DNA of 64,000 nt from Dyadobacter sp. NIV53 (GTDB lineage Bacteria; Bacteroidota; Bacteroidia; Cytophagales; Spirosomataceae): positions 5,862,501 to 5,926,500 of the forward strand of contig NZ_CP081299.1 of assembly GCF_019711195.1 (NCBI RefSeq), given 5' to 3'. The notes beneath the pieces were generated by a model. It made no database searches, was not told the DNA's origin, and was given only the letters and a program-made list of their open reading frames with translations. Position numbers and translations under genes: made by a program. Each line of letters begins with the position of its first letter. Positions within the stretch are counted from its first letter, which is position 1. Below are positions 1 to 8,274 of this stretch, piece by piece.

Positions 1-49
1 AACTTTAAATTTATTCACAGCCATGCAGTAGAATGTCTATAAATAATGA

Positions 50-247
50 TTATTCTCAACTGCTGTCTCTAAAATCAGGCAGCCCATCGAATCCTTTTTT
101 AATTGGTTACAAGGAAAAACAAAAAGAAAAATTGCATCCAAAGTCAGATATAAAGCCGGTCTTATCTTTCATGTTTACGGCAGAATAGCGGCAGCACTTA
201 TTACCTGGATTATTTTTAACCCCATTATTCGCATAACAATACTTTGA
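50..247 (+). mobile_element. Transposase C-terminal remnant (DDE family)
   Basis: An open stretch without a start codon encodes about 65 residues ending at a TGA at 245-247. It reads LFSTAVSKIRQPIESFFNW, then a basic stretch, then ASKVR, GLIFHVYGRIAAALI and IFNPI. The RQPIESxFNW / ASKVR / GLxxHxxGxxAAA pattern is the usual C-terminal block of DDE transposases found in Bacteroidota insertion sequences, with the catalytic Glu in PIES. A stop at 47-49 cuts the frame upstream and no inverted repeat was found, so this is the tail of a dead element that may extend left of the window. Family assignment is from memory of the motif, not a search. Confidence 0.6.
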
Positions 248-359
248 CCTATTAATTAAAAAAGTACGCAGACCCAATTTAGTAGATGTACTAACAAATC
301 ATTTTACACAGCACAACTATAAAATAAAAACGATGCGAATTTGAGACAGATTTTGAAGG

Positions 360-1232
360 TTATTTGGGAATGTCCGAATTTCCAGGTTTGTACGTTTCAA
401 AATATATTGTTGGTGTAAACTTTGACTTAGTTGCTAAAAAAGGTTCTTCAGGAGTTTCTCTAACATAAATGTACCCTTCTTCCCGGGACAAGGAAATAGT
501 CAGCAGGTAACTTTCGTTTCTTGATTCCTTTTTCACCCAGGAGTCAACCCATTCAACAGCGGCAACAATATTTTGATGGATTACAAGATTATAAGGCGTC
601 AGATCTACACTGACCCACTTTTGATCCTTATAAGCATTGAAGAAAATATTTTCATCAATCAATTCTGCATTTAGATTGCCTGAATAATTGGTTTGCAATG
701 GCAGAATATGCAATCTGAAACGCACACTGTCAAATTCACACGCATTAAGACGCATCTTAAATTTGGAAAGTTTTAAAGGAGTGTCGGTGGTCTGGATTGC
801 AACACCCCGTAAGCGTCCTTTTGAGCTGATGTAGTCGCCCCAACCAGTATATTGAGCACTAGCTTTCTTGTTACCGATAATGATAGTCGCTCTTTTCCCT
901 CGGGCTGCTACTTCACGAAGTTGAAGAGCACCAGGTACCAGCTCAATATGATACGCAGATTGTGAAATATCACGTTTCACAAATGTTTTAGATTCATATC
1001 CAAGATAACTTACTATAATCGTATCAGAAGGAGCTGCATTGGTGATGTTAACGAGGAAATGACCTTTTGAATCAGCTATTCCTCCAATACTTTTCCCCTT
1101 GACCCCGATACTGGCATACGGTAAAGGAGTATTGTTCTGACTATCAGTTATAGTGCCCGTAAAGGACTGCCCAAAAACGGTAACAGGCAGACCAATTAGA
1201 AGATATAGTAATTTCGTTTTGTATTTTGGCAT
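360..1232 (-). CDS. Secreted carboxypeptidase-regulatory-like domain protein
   Basis: A 290-residue protein. It starts with a signal peptide (basic MPKYKTK, hydrophobic LLYLLIGLPVTVFG, cleavage near GQS). Residues about 24-100 form a carboxypeptidase-regulatory-like (CarbopepD_reg_2) domain: FTGTITDSQNNTPLPYASI, IGGIADSKGHF and a DTIIVSYLGYES stretch. The remaining roughly 190 residues, beginning RATIIIGNKKAS, resemble the uncharacterised C-terminal part of similar Bacteroidota proteins that carry only this domain. It is probably exported to the periplasm or outer membrane. It stands alone, facing away from the cassette-like genes to the right. No enzymatic residues are visible and the substrate or partner is unknown. 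Confidence 0.75.
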   Translation of the reverse strand: MPKYKTKLLYLLIGLPVTVFGQSFTGTITDSQNNTPLPYASIGVKGKSIGGIADSKGHFLVNITNAAPSDTIIVSYLGYESKTFVKRDISQSAYHIELVPGALQLREVAARGKRATIIIGNKKASAQYTGWGDYISSKGRLRGVAIQTTDTPLKLSKFKMRLNACEFDSVRFRLHILPLQTNYSGNLNAELIDENIFFNAYKDQKWVSVDLTPYNLVIHQNIVAAVEWVDSWVKKESRNESYLLTISLSREEGYIYVRETPEEPFLATKSKFTPTIYFETYKPGNSDIPK

Positions 1233-1825
1233 ACCTCCAAAGGTCTGAATGTATCTTTCAAAGGTAATACCAATGAAATTTTACCTGACAATATTCCAAT
1301 GATCAACAGTCCGAAGATTTTTTAATTACAGCAAGTTCCTGAATTTCGCGCGCTATCCGAAATTTAATTCAGCATCCGGATTGATTACGTTTCGCCATCC
1401 GTTGATCGATAAATTCTGGTTGGTGTGCCATGTGGCTCTTCGAACTTTTGTATCTAACTGATTCATTTCTAGCTAGCCGACACGGCCGTGCTTCACGTCA
1501 TCACATTCCCAGTATAATTTATTTTGAAAAGGATCACGTTGTTTGACTAACAGATTAGTAAAAAGTTTTTGATACACTTCCTTCGTGATGCTTTGCATTC
1601 GAATCAAGTTTATAGGCGCAAAAAGCCCTTTTTTTGTATTACCATTTATCGAATTTTCGTCACTCTTTATACAAAAACTTTTTAGCCGGGAACTAAATAG
1701 AATTGGTGCCTTTTAGGTAGATATTTTCATCACCTTATTCTAAAAACGATTGATAGAAATACGAATAAATGTTCAAATTGTGATTTGAAAATATTTCTTA
1801 ACCAAATTAAAGAAGTTTTAATAAA
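1233..1825. other. Intergenic region with possible ORF remnant
   Basis: About 590 bases without a convincing gene. On the minus strand an ATG at 1598 opens 41 codons (MQSITKEVYQKLF..., containing LYWECDDVKHGRVG) stopped at 1473; its composition looks coding but it resembles nothing I recognise, so it may be a fragment. Near the right end, 1738-1750, is a degenerate copy of the motif that precedes the small genes further right. The rest is AT-rich with no clear hairpin. Confidence 0.4.
1738..1750 (+). repeat. Degenerate cassette-boundary motif
   Basis: TTCTAAAAACGAT matches the core of the GTCTCAAAAAACGAT motif seen three more times downstream. It lies about 75 bases before the DUF2283-like pseudogene, the same position the better copies take relative to their genes. 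Confidence 0.4.
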
Positions 1826-2038
1826 ATGGAATACGGATACGACAAGGAAGCCGACGGGCTTTATATTTGGTTTGTGAAAGATATTGAAGAGAGCAAAGTA
1901 GTCAATTTCCGCGAAATCTGGCCACTTGAATTTTAAAATGAAATTGGCTTAATATTTGCTAAGGAAGGAAAAATGATGGGATTGGAAATACAACCGGCCT
2001 ACAAGTATTTTGATTCGAAAAAATTAAGTAGCTTGTGA
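1826..2038 (+). pseudogene. DUF2283 family protein, interrupted by a stop
   Basis: From ATG at 1826 the frame reads MEYGYDKEADGLYIWF, then IEESKVVNF and PLEF, hits TAA at 1934-1936, and continues in the same frame as NEIGLIFAKEGKMMGLEIQPAYKYF to a TGA at 2036-2038. YDKEADxLYI near the N-terminus and a xGxIxGxEI-like stretch near the C-terminus are the hallmarks of small DUF2283 proteins, which are typically 60-75 residues and often found beside toxin-antitoxin or mobile loci. The single nonsense codon in an otherwise intact frame makes this a recent pseudogene or a split pair. Function of the family is unknown. Confidence 0.6.
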
Positions 2039-2120
2039 AAAATGGGAGTTTAAACTGTACTGTGATAGAAAATGATTCCAGCAGAATTAATGTCACATTA
2101 AAGACTACCTCTCTCTTTTT

Positions 2121-2135
2121 GTCTCAAAAAACGAT
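2121..2135 (+). repeat. Cassette-boundary motif copy 1
   Basis: GTCTCAAAAAACGAT. An identical copy lies at 2810-2824 and a one-mismatch copy at 2455-2469. Each sits in the gap before a small gene: here 12 bases before the DUF7710 start. Confidence 0.6.
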
Positions 2136-2147
2136 ATTATCTAATAA

Positions 2148-2426
2148 TTGAAAATAGTAACAGAGATTTGGATATTTCATGGCGAGGGAGGTCGCTTTTC
2201 TAGCGGGGCTTTCAGCTCCAAGCTTAAAGCGGAAGAATGGATTAAAATTAATAAACTTTCTGGGGTTCTTACTTCATACCCTATGGATACGAGCATATAC
2301 GATTGGTCTATTAAAAATAAATACTTCCTACCAACAAAAGCTGAACATTACTCCTCTAATTTTATTCAGCGCTTTACGTCAGCAACACAGGAACATTATC
2401 ATTATGCTTATGGCCAACTAGATTAA
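2148..2426 (+). CDS. DUF7710 domain-containing small protein
   Basis: A 92-residue acidic cytosolic protein. It contains IWIFHGEGGRFSSGAFSS, AEEWIKINKLSGVLTSYPMDTSIYDW and a C-terminal FIQRFTSATQEHYHYA. This run of conserved aromatic and glycine positions matches the DUF7710 family as I know it: a short single-domain protein common in accessory gene neighbourhoods, of unknown function. The frame is closed just upstream by TAATAA, so the start must be near 2148, where only a TTG is available; the domain begins almost immediately after it. It may act as an immunity-type protein given its company of other small solitary domains, but that is inference only. Confidence 0.7.
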   Translation: MKIVTEIWIFHGEGGRFSSGAFSSKLKAEEWIKINKLSGVLTSYPMDTSIYDWSIKNKYFLPTKAEHYSSNFIQRFTSATQEHYHYAYGQLD

Positions 2427-2454
2427 GTTTTTTCCGTTTTTAATTTCATTATTA

Positions 2455-2469
2455 GCCTCAAAAAACGAT
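2455..2469 (+). repeat. Cassette-boundary motif copy 2
   Basis: GCCTCAAAAAACGAT, one mismatch from copies 1 and 3. It lies between the DUF7710 gene and the RraB-like pseudogene, ten bases before the ATG at 2479. Confidence 0.55.
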
Positions 2470-2478
2470 TATTTGAAT

Positions 2479-2798
2479 ATGGAAAGTAGTTTAGAAAATC
2501 TGGAAGTGCTGTTTAAAAAATGAATAATGATAATTTTGATACTGCATCGATCTTGAAATGGGGCTTTTATTTTTATAGTCAAAGTCAGGAATCCTTACAA
2601 AAAGTTTGGCATGGGCTTATGGATCACGATTACAACTTAGAAGAGCTAGTGGACTCAGAAGGTGAATGGAAGTTGATGGTTACTAAACTCGATACTCTAA
2701 CGCCTCTCAAATTACATAAGCGGAATATTGCTTTTAACGAGTTGGCAGAATTCTGAGGAGCAGATCTGTATAATGGATGGGACGTAGAAAGGATATGA
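2479..2798 (+). pseudogene. RraB-like (ribonuclease E inhibitor family) pseudogene
   Basis: The frame from ATG at 2520 reads MNNDNFDTASILKWGFYF, then VWHGLMDHDYN, a W-x-L-x-V-T-K stretch and FNELAEF before a TGA at 2754-2756. Past that stop the same frame continues GADLYNGWDVERI to 2798. GxxYDGWxVE is the signature C-terminus of RraB-fold proteins, so the TGA most likely replaced a Cys or similar codon. A short in-register start (ATG 2479, MESSLENLEVLFKK) runs into the gene with a -1 offset at an A6 tract, suggesting a second lesion. RraB in Escherichia coli binds and inhibits RNase E; stand-alone copies like this one are of unknown role. Not expected to be functional as written. Confidence 0.6.
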
Positions 2799-2809
2799 TT
2801 TGGAAGCCA

Positions 2810-2824
2810 GTCTCAAAAAACGAT
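2810..2824 (+). repeat. Cassette-boundary motif copy 3
   Basis: GTCTCAAAAAACGAT, identical to 2121-2135. It is followed by a short open stretch reading LQLRKEIEEKIGIRFLQWLI up to a TAA near 2897, which looks like the C-terminal scrap of a lost cassette gene, and then by the lipoprotein gene at 3055. Confidence 0.55.
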
Positions 2825-3054
2825 AATCATTCATTTGCAATTAAGAAAAGAGATTGAAGAAAAAATAGGCATTCGCTTTCTTCAATGGCTAATTTAAATA
2901 AATGGTAAAATTTTTGATTGCCCACAATGCTTCATTACGTTTTCTACGGTTCATTTCTTGTACCTTGAAGTATATTTTCCGTATTATTTCATTGTTTAAT
3001 AGTTACTTATAGAACAATAGGCTATTTGTTTAAGCATATAAATTTTCAAAAAAA

Positions 3055-3537
3055 GTGAGAAAAATATTAATTTGTATGCTTGTTGCTTTAAGTTCTGGAT
3101 GTACCAAGAAAAATAATATTTGTTTTAATAAATCAGTTTCTACCGATTTGTTTCAATACCAATCCGTTTTTGACACCCGATTGGCTATAGCCTCCCTGTG
3201 GGAAAGAAAGGTACTTATCCAAAAGCATAGTGAAATATGTTCAGACACTATATTTTTAATTGAAAGGATTGATGAACCAAGCTTGCAGGCACAAAATACC
3301 ATTTGGACATCTAAAAGAGATATGGTACTGGATTACAGTAGGGAAGGGGCATTAAAAAACACAATGTATAAATATTCAGACTGGAGTGATCCATTGAAAA
3401 ATGTCACTGAAAGATTTGATACTTTATCTATTAGAAAAGTATTATTGCTTGGGGGATATCGTACATTTATAACGCAAATTATTCCAGATAAAGGAATAAA
3501 TACATTCTGTTTTTCAGATGATGGGAGTGTACGATGA
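3055..3537 (+). CDS. Small putative lipoprotein
   Basis: A 160-residue protein. The N-terminus MRKILICMLVALSSGC is a lipoprotein signal with a lipobox-like LSSGC, so the mature protein probably starts at Cys16 and is tethered to a membrane. The start codon is GTG at 3055. The body (FQYQSVFDTRLAIASLW, CSDTIFLIERID, LRKVLLLGGY-like segment, FCFSDDGSVR) matches no family I recognise. Four cysteines are present. It lies in the row of small genes spaced by GTCTCAAAAAACGAT-like motifs and is preceded by an unusually AT-rich 150-base leader. Function unknown. Confidence 0.5.
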   Translation: MRKILICMLVALSSGCTKKNNICFNKSVSTDLFQYQSVFDTRLAIASLWERKVLIQKHSEICSDTIFLIERIDEPSLQAQNTIWTSKRDMVLDYSREGALKNTMYKYSDWSDPLKNVTERFDTLSIRKVLLLGGYRTFITQIIPDKGINTFCFSDDGSVR

Positions 3538-3595
3538 ACTCGGTAAGAATTTGTTCCGCTGATTCAGTGCCAAGGTAGAACCTCACAATTCAACA

Positions 3596-3612
3596 GTCTC
3601 AAAAAAAAGGAT
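3596..3612 (+). repeat. Degenerate cassette-boundary motif copy 4
   Basis: GTCTCAAAAAAAAGGAT shares the GTCTCAAAAAA and GAT parts of the motif seen at 2121, 2455 and 2810. It stands between the lipoprotein gene and the small membrane protein gene, continuing the one-motif-per-gap pattern. Confidence 0.45.
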
Positions 3613-3826
3613 AGTGCTTTTGCAGTAGTAATTTATTATGCAAAAGGATTCTTTGGTGTAAACAAATTGCCATATGTCTGCTAATTGAAACTAGAGGAAA
3701 TTTGCGGAATGGTCAAGTATTGTAATGCTATCGTTTTGGGTATGTAACATAGCGAAGGAACGCATAGCAATAGGAATAACACAACTTCTTGAGACGAATA
3801 ATACCAAATATCCAAAACGCTATACA

Positions 3827-4201
3827 ATGTCAAATAACAAGCCGAAAATGGCTACATGGGAGAAGATAATTATGTGGCTTGTTATAATTGTGGTTTTCAC
3901 GTTTATATTTTTCCTGCGCCGGTCTGAGGATTCTTCACTTGATGAATGTAGTAGAATTGCAGTTGCTGAACCCATTGAAATTAATGGCAGCTTCACAAGG
4001 GGGTTTACGTTGTCTTACCATTACCAGTTTCAGGGAGACCATTATACAAGCAGCAATAGTTTAGATATAATTGACTTCGTTCGATTTGGGAAGGAGCATT
4101 TTTTAACAAAACGCTATTATATTAAACTTCAGTGCCAAAATCCACGCCTGACAAGAGTCCTCTGGACTAGGCAGGTACCTGCCGGTGCAGCTGAGGATTA
4201 G
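3827..4201 (+). CDS. Small membrane-anchored protein of unknown function
   Basis: I place the start at ATG 3827 (MSNNKPKMATWEKIIMW), giving 124 residues; the open frame extends upstream to 3725 but that part does not look like protein. One transmembrane helix covers about residues 15-32 (IIMWLVIIVVFTFIFFL) followed by RR, so the roughly 90-residue C-terminal part (FTLSYHYQFQGDHYTSSNS, YYIKLQCQNP) probably faces the periplasm. Many small Bacteroidota proteins with this helix-plus-beta layout occur beside immunity-like genes. No family recognised. It ends the row of motif-separated small genes. Confidence 0.5.
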   Translation: MSNNKPKMATWEKIIMWLVIIVVFTFIFFLRRSEDSSLDECSRIAVAEPIEINGSFTRGFTLSYHYQFQGDHYTSSNSLDIIDFVRFGKEHFLTKRYYIKLQCQNPRLTRVLWTRQVPAGAAED

Positions 4202-5105
4202 AAACAAAATGTGAAAAGTGAATGAACTTTTACAAGACCGAGAACTTTAACAAAGTGCTTTTTGGGCCATGTTCTTGGTTTCGAATTAAAAACGGAATAA
4301 GATGTACATTAGCAATTATCATAAAAACGATGATATTAAAAACCAAATTACTACTGCCTGTTCTTATTACTATGAATTTATTCAGGTTAAGATATGGCGA
4401 CTGTTTATAAAGCGTAAATACATTTAACCCACGGCCAATCTTGTCATTACCTTTTTTAAGGTTAATAGTAACATCTTCAGCATCTTGTTCTTTCCAGGAG
4501 GGTGCAAACGAAATTATAATCGAAATCATGTATGGTAAAATCAGGTCTGAATAGTTTTCAGTTTTTCTATTCGGCTGGAAATTTCCGGTAATATATGATA
4601 TGTTTTTATGTAACCGTAAGTGTCATAATAGCCTACAAAGTGCCTAATTATGTCCAAATGACACTTTTGGAAAATTTCGATAAAAATTTGTATTAATATG
4701 TGGTTAAAATTCTAAAATTTATTATTAACTCTGCATTAAAATTAGCTGTAATCAGATACCGGTTCTAATTTATACCTAACTAGATGAAAAAAAATTGTAC
4801 TCCTAATGATGTTATTCAACATCAGTTATTCCCCAGTCATCAACTTAACTTACCTTTTATTATCATGGAAACACTGCTTTAAAGCAGCGCACTTCTATGT
4901 ATTTTAAAAATCATCGGAACTGCTGTATAGTATGTATTCCAATGTGTTGGTCTATTTCTGTATCATAAACCTTTGCCTATGACTAAATAAAAAACCTAAC
5001 TACTCTAAAATAACTTATGAGGCAACGACCATTTTTGGTAGGGAAGATTTCTTGTGCCCAGCAATTAAAATGACGGTATTTTGAATCACTTATTAACTGA
5101 AATTT
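4202..5105. other. Long leader region upstream of susC
   Basis: About 900 bases without a supported gene. A minus-strand frame at 4230-4529 (99 codons, with a hydrophobic LVFNIIVFMIIANVHLIPFLI stretch read in two parts) is open but resembles no family and has no partner, so I do not call it. The right half is strongly AT-rich and should hold the susC promoter; a 9-base inverted repeat at 4618-4666 is the only clear symmetric site. Confidence 0.45.
4618..4666. promoter_or_regulatory. Inverted repeat upstream of susC
   Basis: AAGTGTCAT at 4618-4626 is the exact reverse complement of ATGACACTT at 4658-4666, with centres 40 bases apart (about four helical turns). It lies some 440 bases before susC in a gene-free stretch. 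It could be a two-site operator, for instance for the AraC-like regulator encoded after susD; nothing proves this. Confidence 0.3.
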
Positions 5106-8100
5106 ATGACCCAAATTATTTCCTTAAAAAGTCTGTGCCCGCCGGCAGGTGTGTGCCTGGCTATATTGACTATCGCTGTATGCCAATCTTTGCCGCTTCT
5201 GGCAACTGGTGTGCCCGGCGTTAAAACGACCCTTTTACAAGCTGATATCATTGTGAAGGGAAAAGTGTCCGAGGAAAACGGAACCCCGCTGCCCGGTGTG
5301 AGTATACTGGTAAAAGGGACAAACTCAGGAACTACAACGGATGCTGCCGGAGCGTATACCATCACAGTTCCAAATGCTGAAGCTATCCTCGTATATAGCT
5401 ACGTTGGTTTTCTTAAGCAGGAAGTGACAGTCGGCGTGAGGAATTCAATTGATGTGACACTGATGGGGGATTCACAAGCCCTTAGTGAGGTGATTGTAGT
5501 AGGATATGGAGAACAGAAGAAAGAGACATTGACCGGAGCTGTAACAACGGTGAAAGGATCTGACATCGTAAAATCACCGGCAGTCAACGTAAGTAACAGT
5601 CTTGCAGGACGTTTGCCAGGGGTAACCCTGGTTGCACGAAGCGGTGAGCCAGGACAGGACGGATCTACCATCCGTATCCGTGGGATGAATACATTGGGTA
5701 ACAACGACGCCCTTGTAGTAGTGGATGGTATTCCAGGTCGTTCACTTGATCGTATTGATCCTAACAGTATCGAAACAATTTCGGTTTTAAAAGATGCTTC
5801 TGCTGCGATTTATGGAGCTCAGGCAGCAAACGGCGTTATTCTTATTACCACCAAACGTGGTAAAACAGGAAAACCTACGATTACCTTTAATGCCAATCAG
5901 GGTTTCAGTCAGCCTACCATTCTGCCTAAAATGACGAACTCGTCAGAATATGCACAGGCGTTGAATGAGGTGGATCTGTATAGAAATCGTCCGCCTCGTT
6001 ACACTGCTGACGACATCGCCAAGTTTGCAGACGGTTCGGATTTGTGGAAATACCCGAATACTGACTGGTTCGATGAAATCTACAAAAACTGGTCAGGCCA
6101 GCATTTTTACAATACTACTGTATCAGGTGGCGGTGAGGCTGTGCGCTATTTCGTTTCGCTGGGTACAAAAACCCAGGATGGATATTACAAGAATAGTGCG
6201 ACCAAATACACCCAGCATGATTTCAGAACAAACCTCGATGCAACTATTACCAAGAATATAAGCCTGCGCTTTGATGTTTCTGGCCGTATGGAAGATAAAA
6301 ACTATCCTACGCGTACAGCCGGAGACATATTATGGATGGTGATGAGAGGCAAGCCGAATATGCCTGCCTACTGGCCGAACGGTGCAACTGGCCCTGATAT
6401 CGAGTATGGTAATAACCCTGTTGTAGTGAGTACCAACCAAACCGGATACGACCGCGACAAGTGGTATGTTTTGAATAGTACGCTGCAATTGAATGTTAAA
6501 ATTCCCTGGGTACCAGGGCTTTCGTTCACCGGTAATGCCGGTATTGACAAAGGATTTAACTTCCGGAAGCGTTTCCAGACTCCGTGGTATCTTAATTCCT
6601 GGGATGGAACCAGCCGTGATGCCAATGGAGAGCCTATACTGGTGCGTGGAAAGAAAGGAGTGGGGGATCCCAACCTGACGCAATACACGGAAGACAAGCA
6701 GGATATTTTGCTGAACGGTTATCTTAATTACGACAGGACAATTGGAACTAACCATATCGTGAAGCTTTTGGTTGGTAGTGAAAGAAGAACCGGTAATGGT
6801 GACAGATTCAATGCGTTCCGCCGTTATTTTGTATCGACTTCCCTGGATCAGTTAAATGCAGGTGGGGATGCCGAAAAGGACAATGCAGGAACCGCATACC
6901 AAAGTGCAAGACTTAACTATTTCGGACGCGTTAACTATAGCTTCAAAGAAAAGTACCTGATGGAGTTTGTATGGCGGGTAGATGGGTCCTACATTTTCCC
7001 GGAAGCCAAACGTTTCGGATTTTTCCCGGGCGTGTCCGCAGGATGGCGCATTTCGGAAGAGAACTTCTGGAAAAACAATGTAAGTTTTGTTAATCAGTTC
7101 AAACTTCGCGCTTCGTGGGGGCAAACAGGTAATGACCGTATCGAAGAGTGGCAGTATCTTGGAACCTACGGCTTCCAGAACCAGAACATGGTGTTCGGAA
7201 CCAATACGGAAAGTAAAACATTGGGAGAAACCCGTATTCCAAATCCTAACGTAACATGGGAAGTAGCCAGCCAGGGAGATATCGGTTTTGATGCAAGCTT
7301 ACTGAATGATCGTATCAATGTTACTTTTGACGTATTTGATTATCGTCGCTCGGGATTACTCTGGAAAAGAAACGCATCGGTTCCTACTTCTACCGGTTTG
7401 ACCCTTCCCAGCGAGAACATCGGTAAGACATCAAACAAAGGTTTTGACTTCAATGTTTCATACCGTGGCGATGTAAAGGATCTGAAATACACGTTCTTTG
7501 TCAACGGAGGTTACGCGATCAATAAGGTGAACTTTATTGATGAAACGCCAGGTCGCCCTGAATACCAACAAGTTACTGGCCATTCGCTGCCGACCAAGCC
7601 AAGTGATCCAAACGTACCTTTCGATCCGGACCGTGACCTGTACTATCAGGCAATCGGTATCTTCAAAGACCAGGCTGCTGTTGATGCATATCCGCATTGG
7701 GGAGGTGCCCGTCCGGGTGACGTCATTTTCGAAGATGTGAACAATGATCAAAAAATCGATGCAAATGACCGTGTCCGTAACTACAAAACAGATGTGCCCC
7801 GCTTCCAGGGTGGTGTTGGTGCTAACCTGAGCTACAAAGGTTTTGACCTTTCAATTCTGTTCCAGGCAGCTACTGGTGCGCTTCGTTATCTGTCACTGGA
7901 AAGTGGTGATTTCGGAAACTACTGGAAAGAAGATTTCGATGGCCGCTGGACTCCTGACAACATCAATGCTACTAAGCCGCGTGCAAGTAACAGAAGTGAT
8001 GAATACTGGAGGTCACAAAGAAATACGCACCTGCTTTACAACACCAATTACGTAAGGCTGAAAAACCTCGAATTCGGTTACACCGTACCAACCGGACTTA

Positions 8101-8264
8101 CCAGCCGTCTTGGTTTACAGAACGTCCGTTTCTATGTGAATGGAAATAACCTGGCTACCTACTGCCCTGGTCTGAAAGGATTCGACCCTGAGGATAACAA
8201 CACAGGTGGTATTAATTACCCACTTTCCAGAGTTGTAAATGGCGGTTTATCACTGACTTTTTAA
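5106..8264 (+). CDS. susC: SusC-like TonB-linked outer membrane receptor
   Basis: A 1052-residue SusC/RagA-type transporter that, with its SusD partner, imports oligosaccharides or similar ligands through the outer membrane using TonB energy. After an N-terminal signal region it has a carboxypeptidase-like domain at about 50-125 (KVSEENGTPLPGVSILVKG, TTTDAAGAYTI), the SusC signature LSEVIVVGYGEQKKETLTGAV, a plug domain about 140-255 (TIRIRGMNTLGNNDALVVVDG, SIETISVLKDASAAIYGAQAANGVILITTKRG) and a long beta-barrel ending GGLSLTF with the expected C-terminal aromatic. Length is normal for the family. SusD begins 10 bases after its stop, so the two are one operon. No glycosidase is linked here, so the substrate cannot be told from context. 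Confidence 0.93.
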   Translation: MTQIISLKSLCPPAGVCLAILTIAVCQSLPLLATGVPGVKTTLLQADIIVKGKVSEENGTPLPGVSILVKGTNSGTTTDAAGAYTITVPNAEAILVYSYVGFLKQEVTVGVRNSIDVTLMGDSQALSEVIVVGYGEQKKETLTGAVTTVKGSDIVKSPAVNVSNSLAGRLPGVTLVARSGEPGQDGSTIRIRGMNTLGNNDALVVVDGIPGRSLDRIDPNSIETISVLKDASAAIYGAQAANGVILITTKRGKTGKPTITFNANQGFSQPTILPKMTNSSEYAQALNEVDLYRNRPPRYTADDIAKFADGSDLWKYPNTDWFDEIYKNWSGQHFYNTTVSGGGEAVRYFVSLGTKTQDGYYKNSATKYTQHDFRTNLDATITKNISLRFDVSGRMEDKNYPTRTAGDILWMVMRGKPNMPAYWPNGATGPDIEYGNNPVVVSTNQTGYDRDKWYVLNSTLQLNVKIPWVPGLSFTGNAGIDKGFNFRKRFQTPWYLNSWDGTSRDANGEPILVRGKKGVGDPNLTQYTEDKQDILLNGYLNYDRTIGTNHIVKLLVGSERRTGNGDRFNAFRRYFVSTSLDQLNAGGDAEKDNAGTAYQSARLNYFGRVNYSFKEKYLMEFVWRVDGSYIFPEAKRFGFFPGVSAGWRISEENFWKNNVSFVNQFKLRASWGQTGNDRIEEWQYLGTYGFQNQNMVFGTNTESKTLGETRIPNPNVTWEVASQGDIGFDASLLNDRINVTFDVFDYRRSGLLWKRNASVPTSTGLTLPSENIGKTSNKGFDFNVSYRGDVKDLKYTFFVNGGYAINKVNFIDETPGRPEYQQVTGHSLPTKPSDPNVPFDPDRDLYYQAIGIFKDQAAVDAYPHWGGARPGDVIFEDVNNDQKIDANDRVRNYKTDVPRFQGGVGANLSYKGFDLSILFQAATGALRYLSLESGDFGNYWKEDFDGRWTPDNINATKPRASNRSDEYWRSQRNTHLLYNTNYVRLKNLEFGYTVPTGLTSRLGLQNVRFYVNGNNLATYCPGLKGFDPEDNNTGGINYPLSRVVNGGLSLTF

Positions 8265-8274
8265 TTGATTACAT

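Noticed and set aside
4230..4529. 99-codon minus-strand frame with a hydrophobic stretch
   Set aside because: No recognisable domain, no linked gene, and it lies in a strongly AT-rich leader region.
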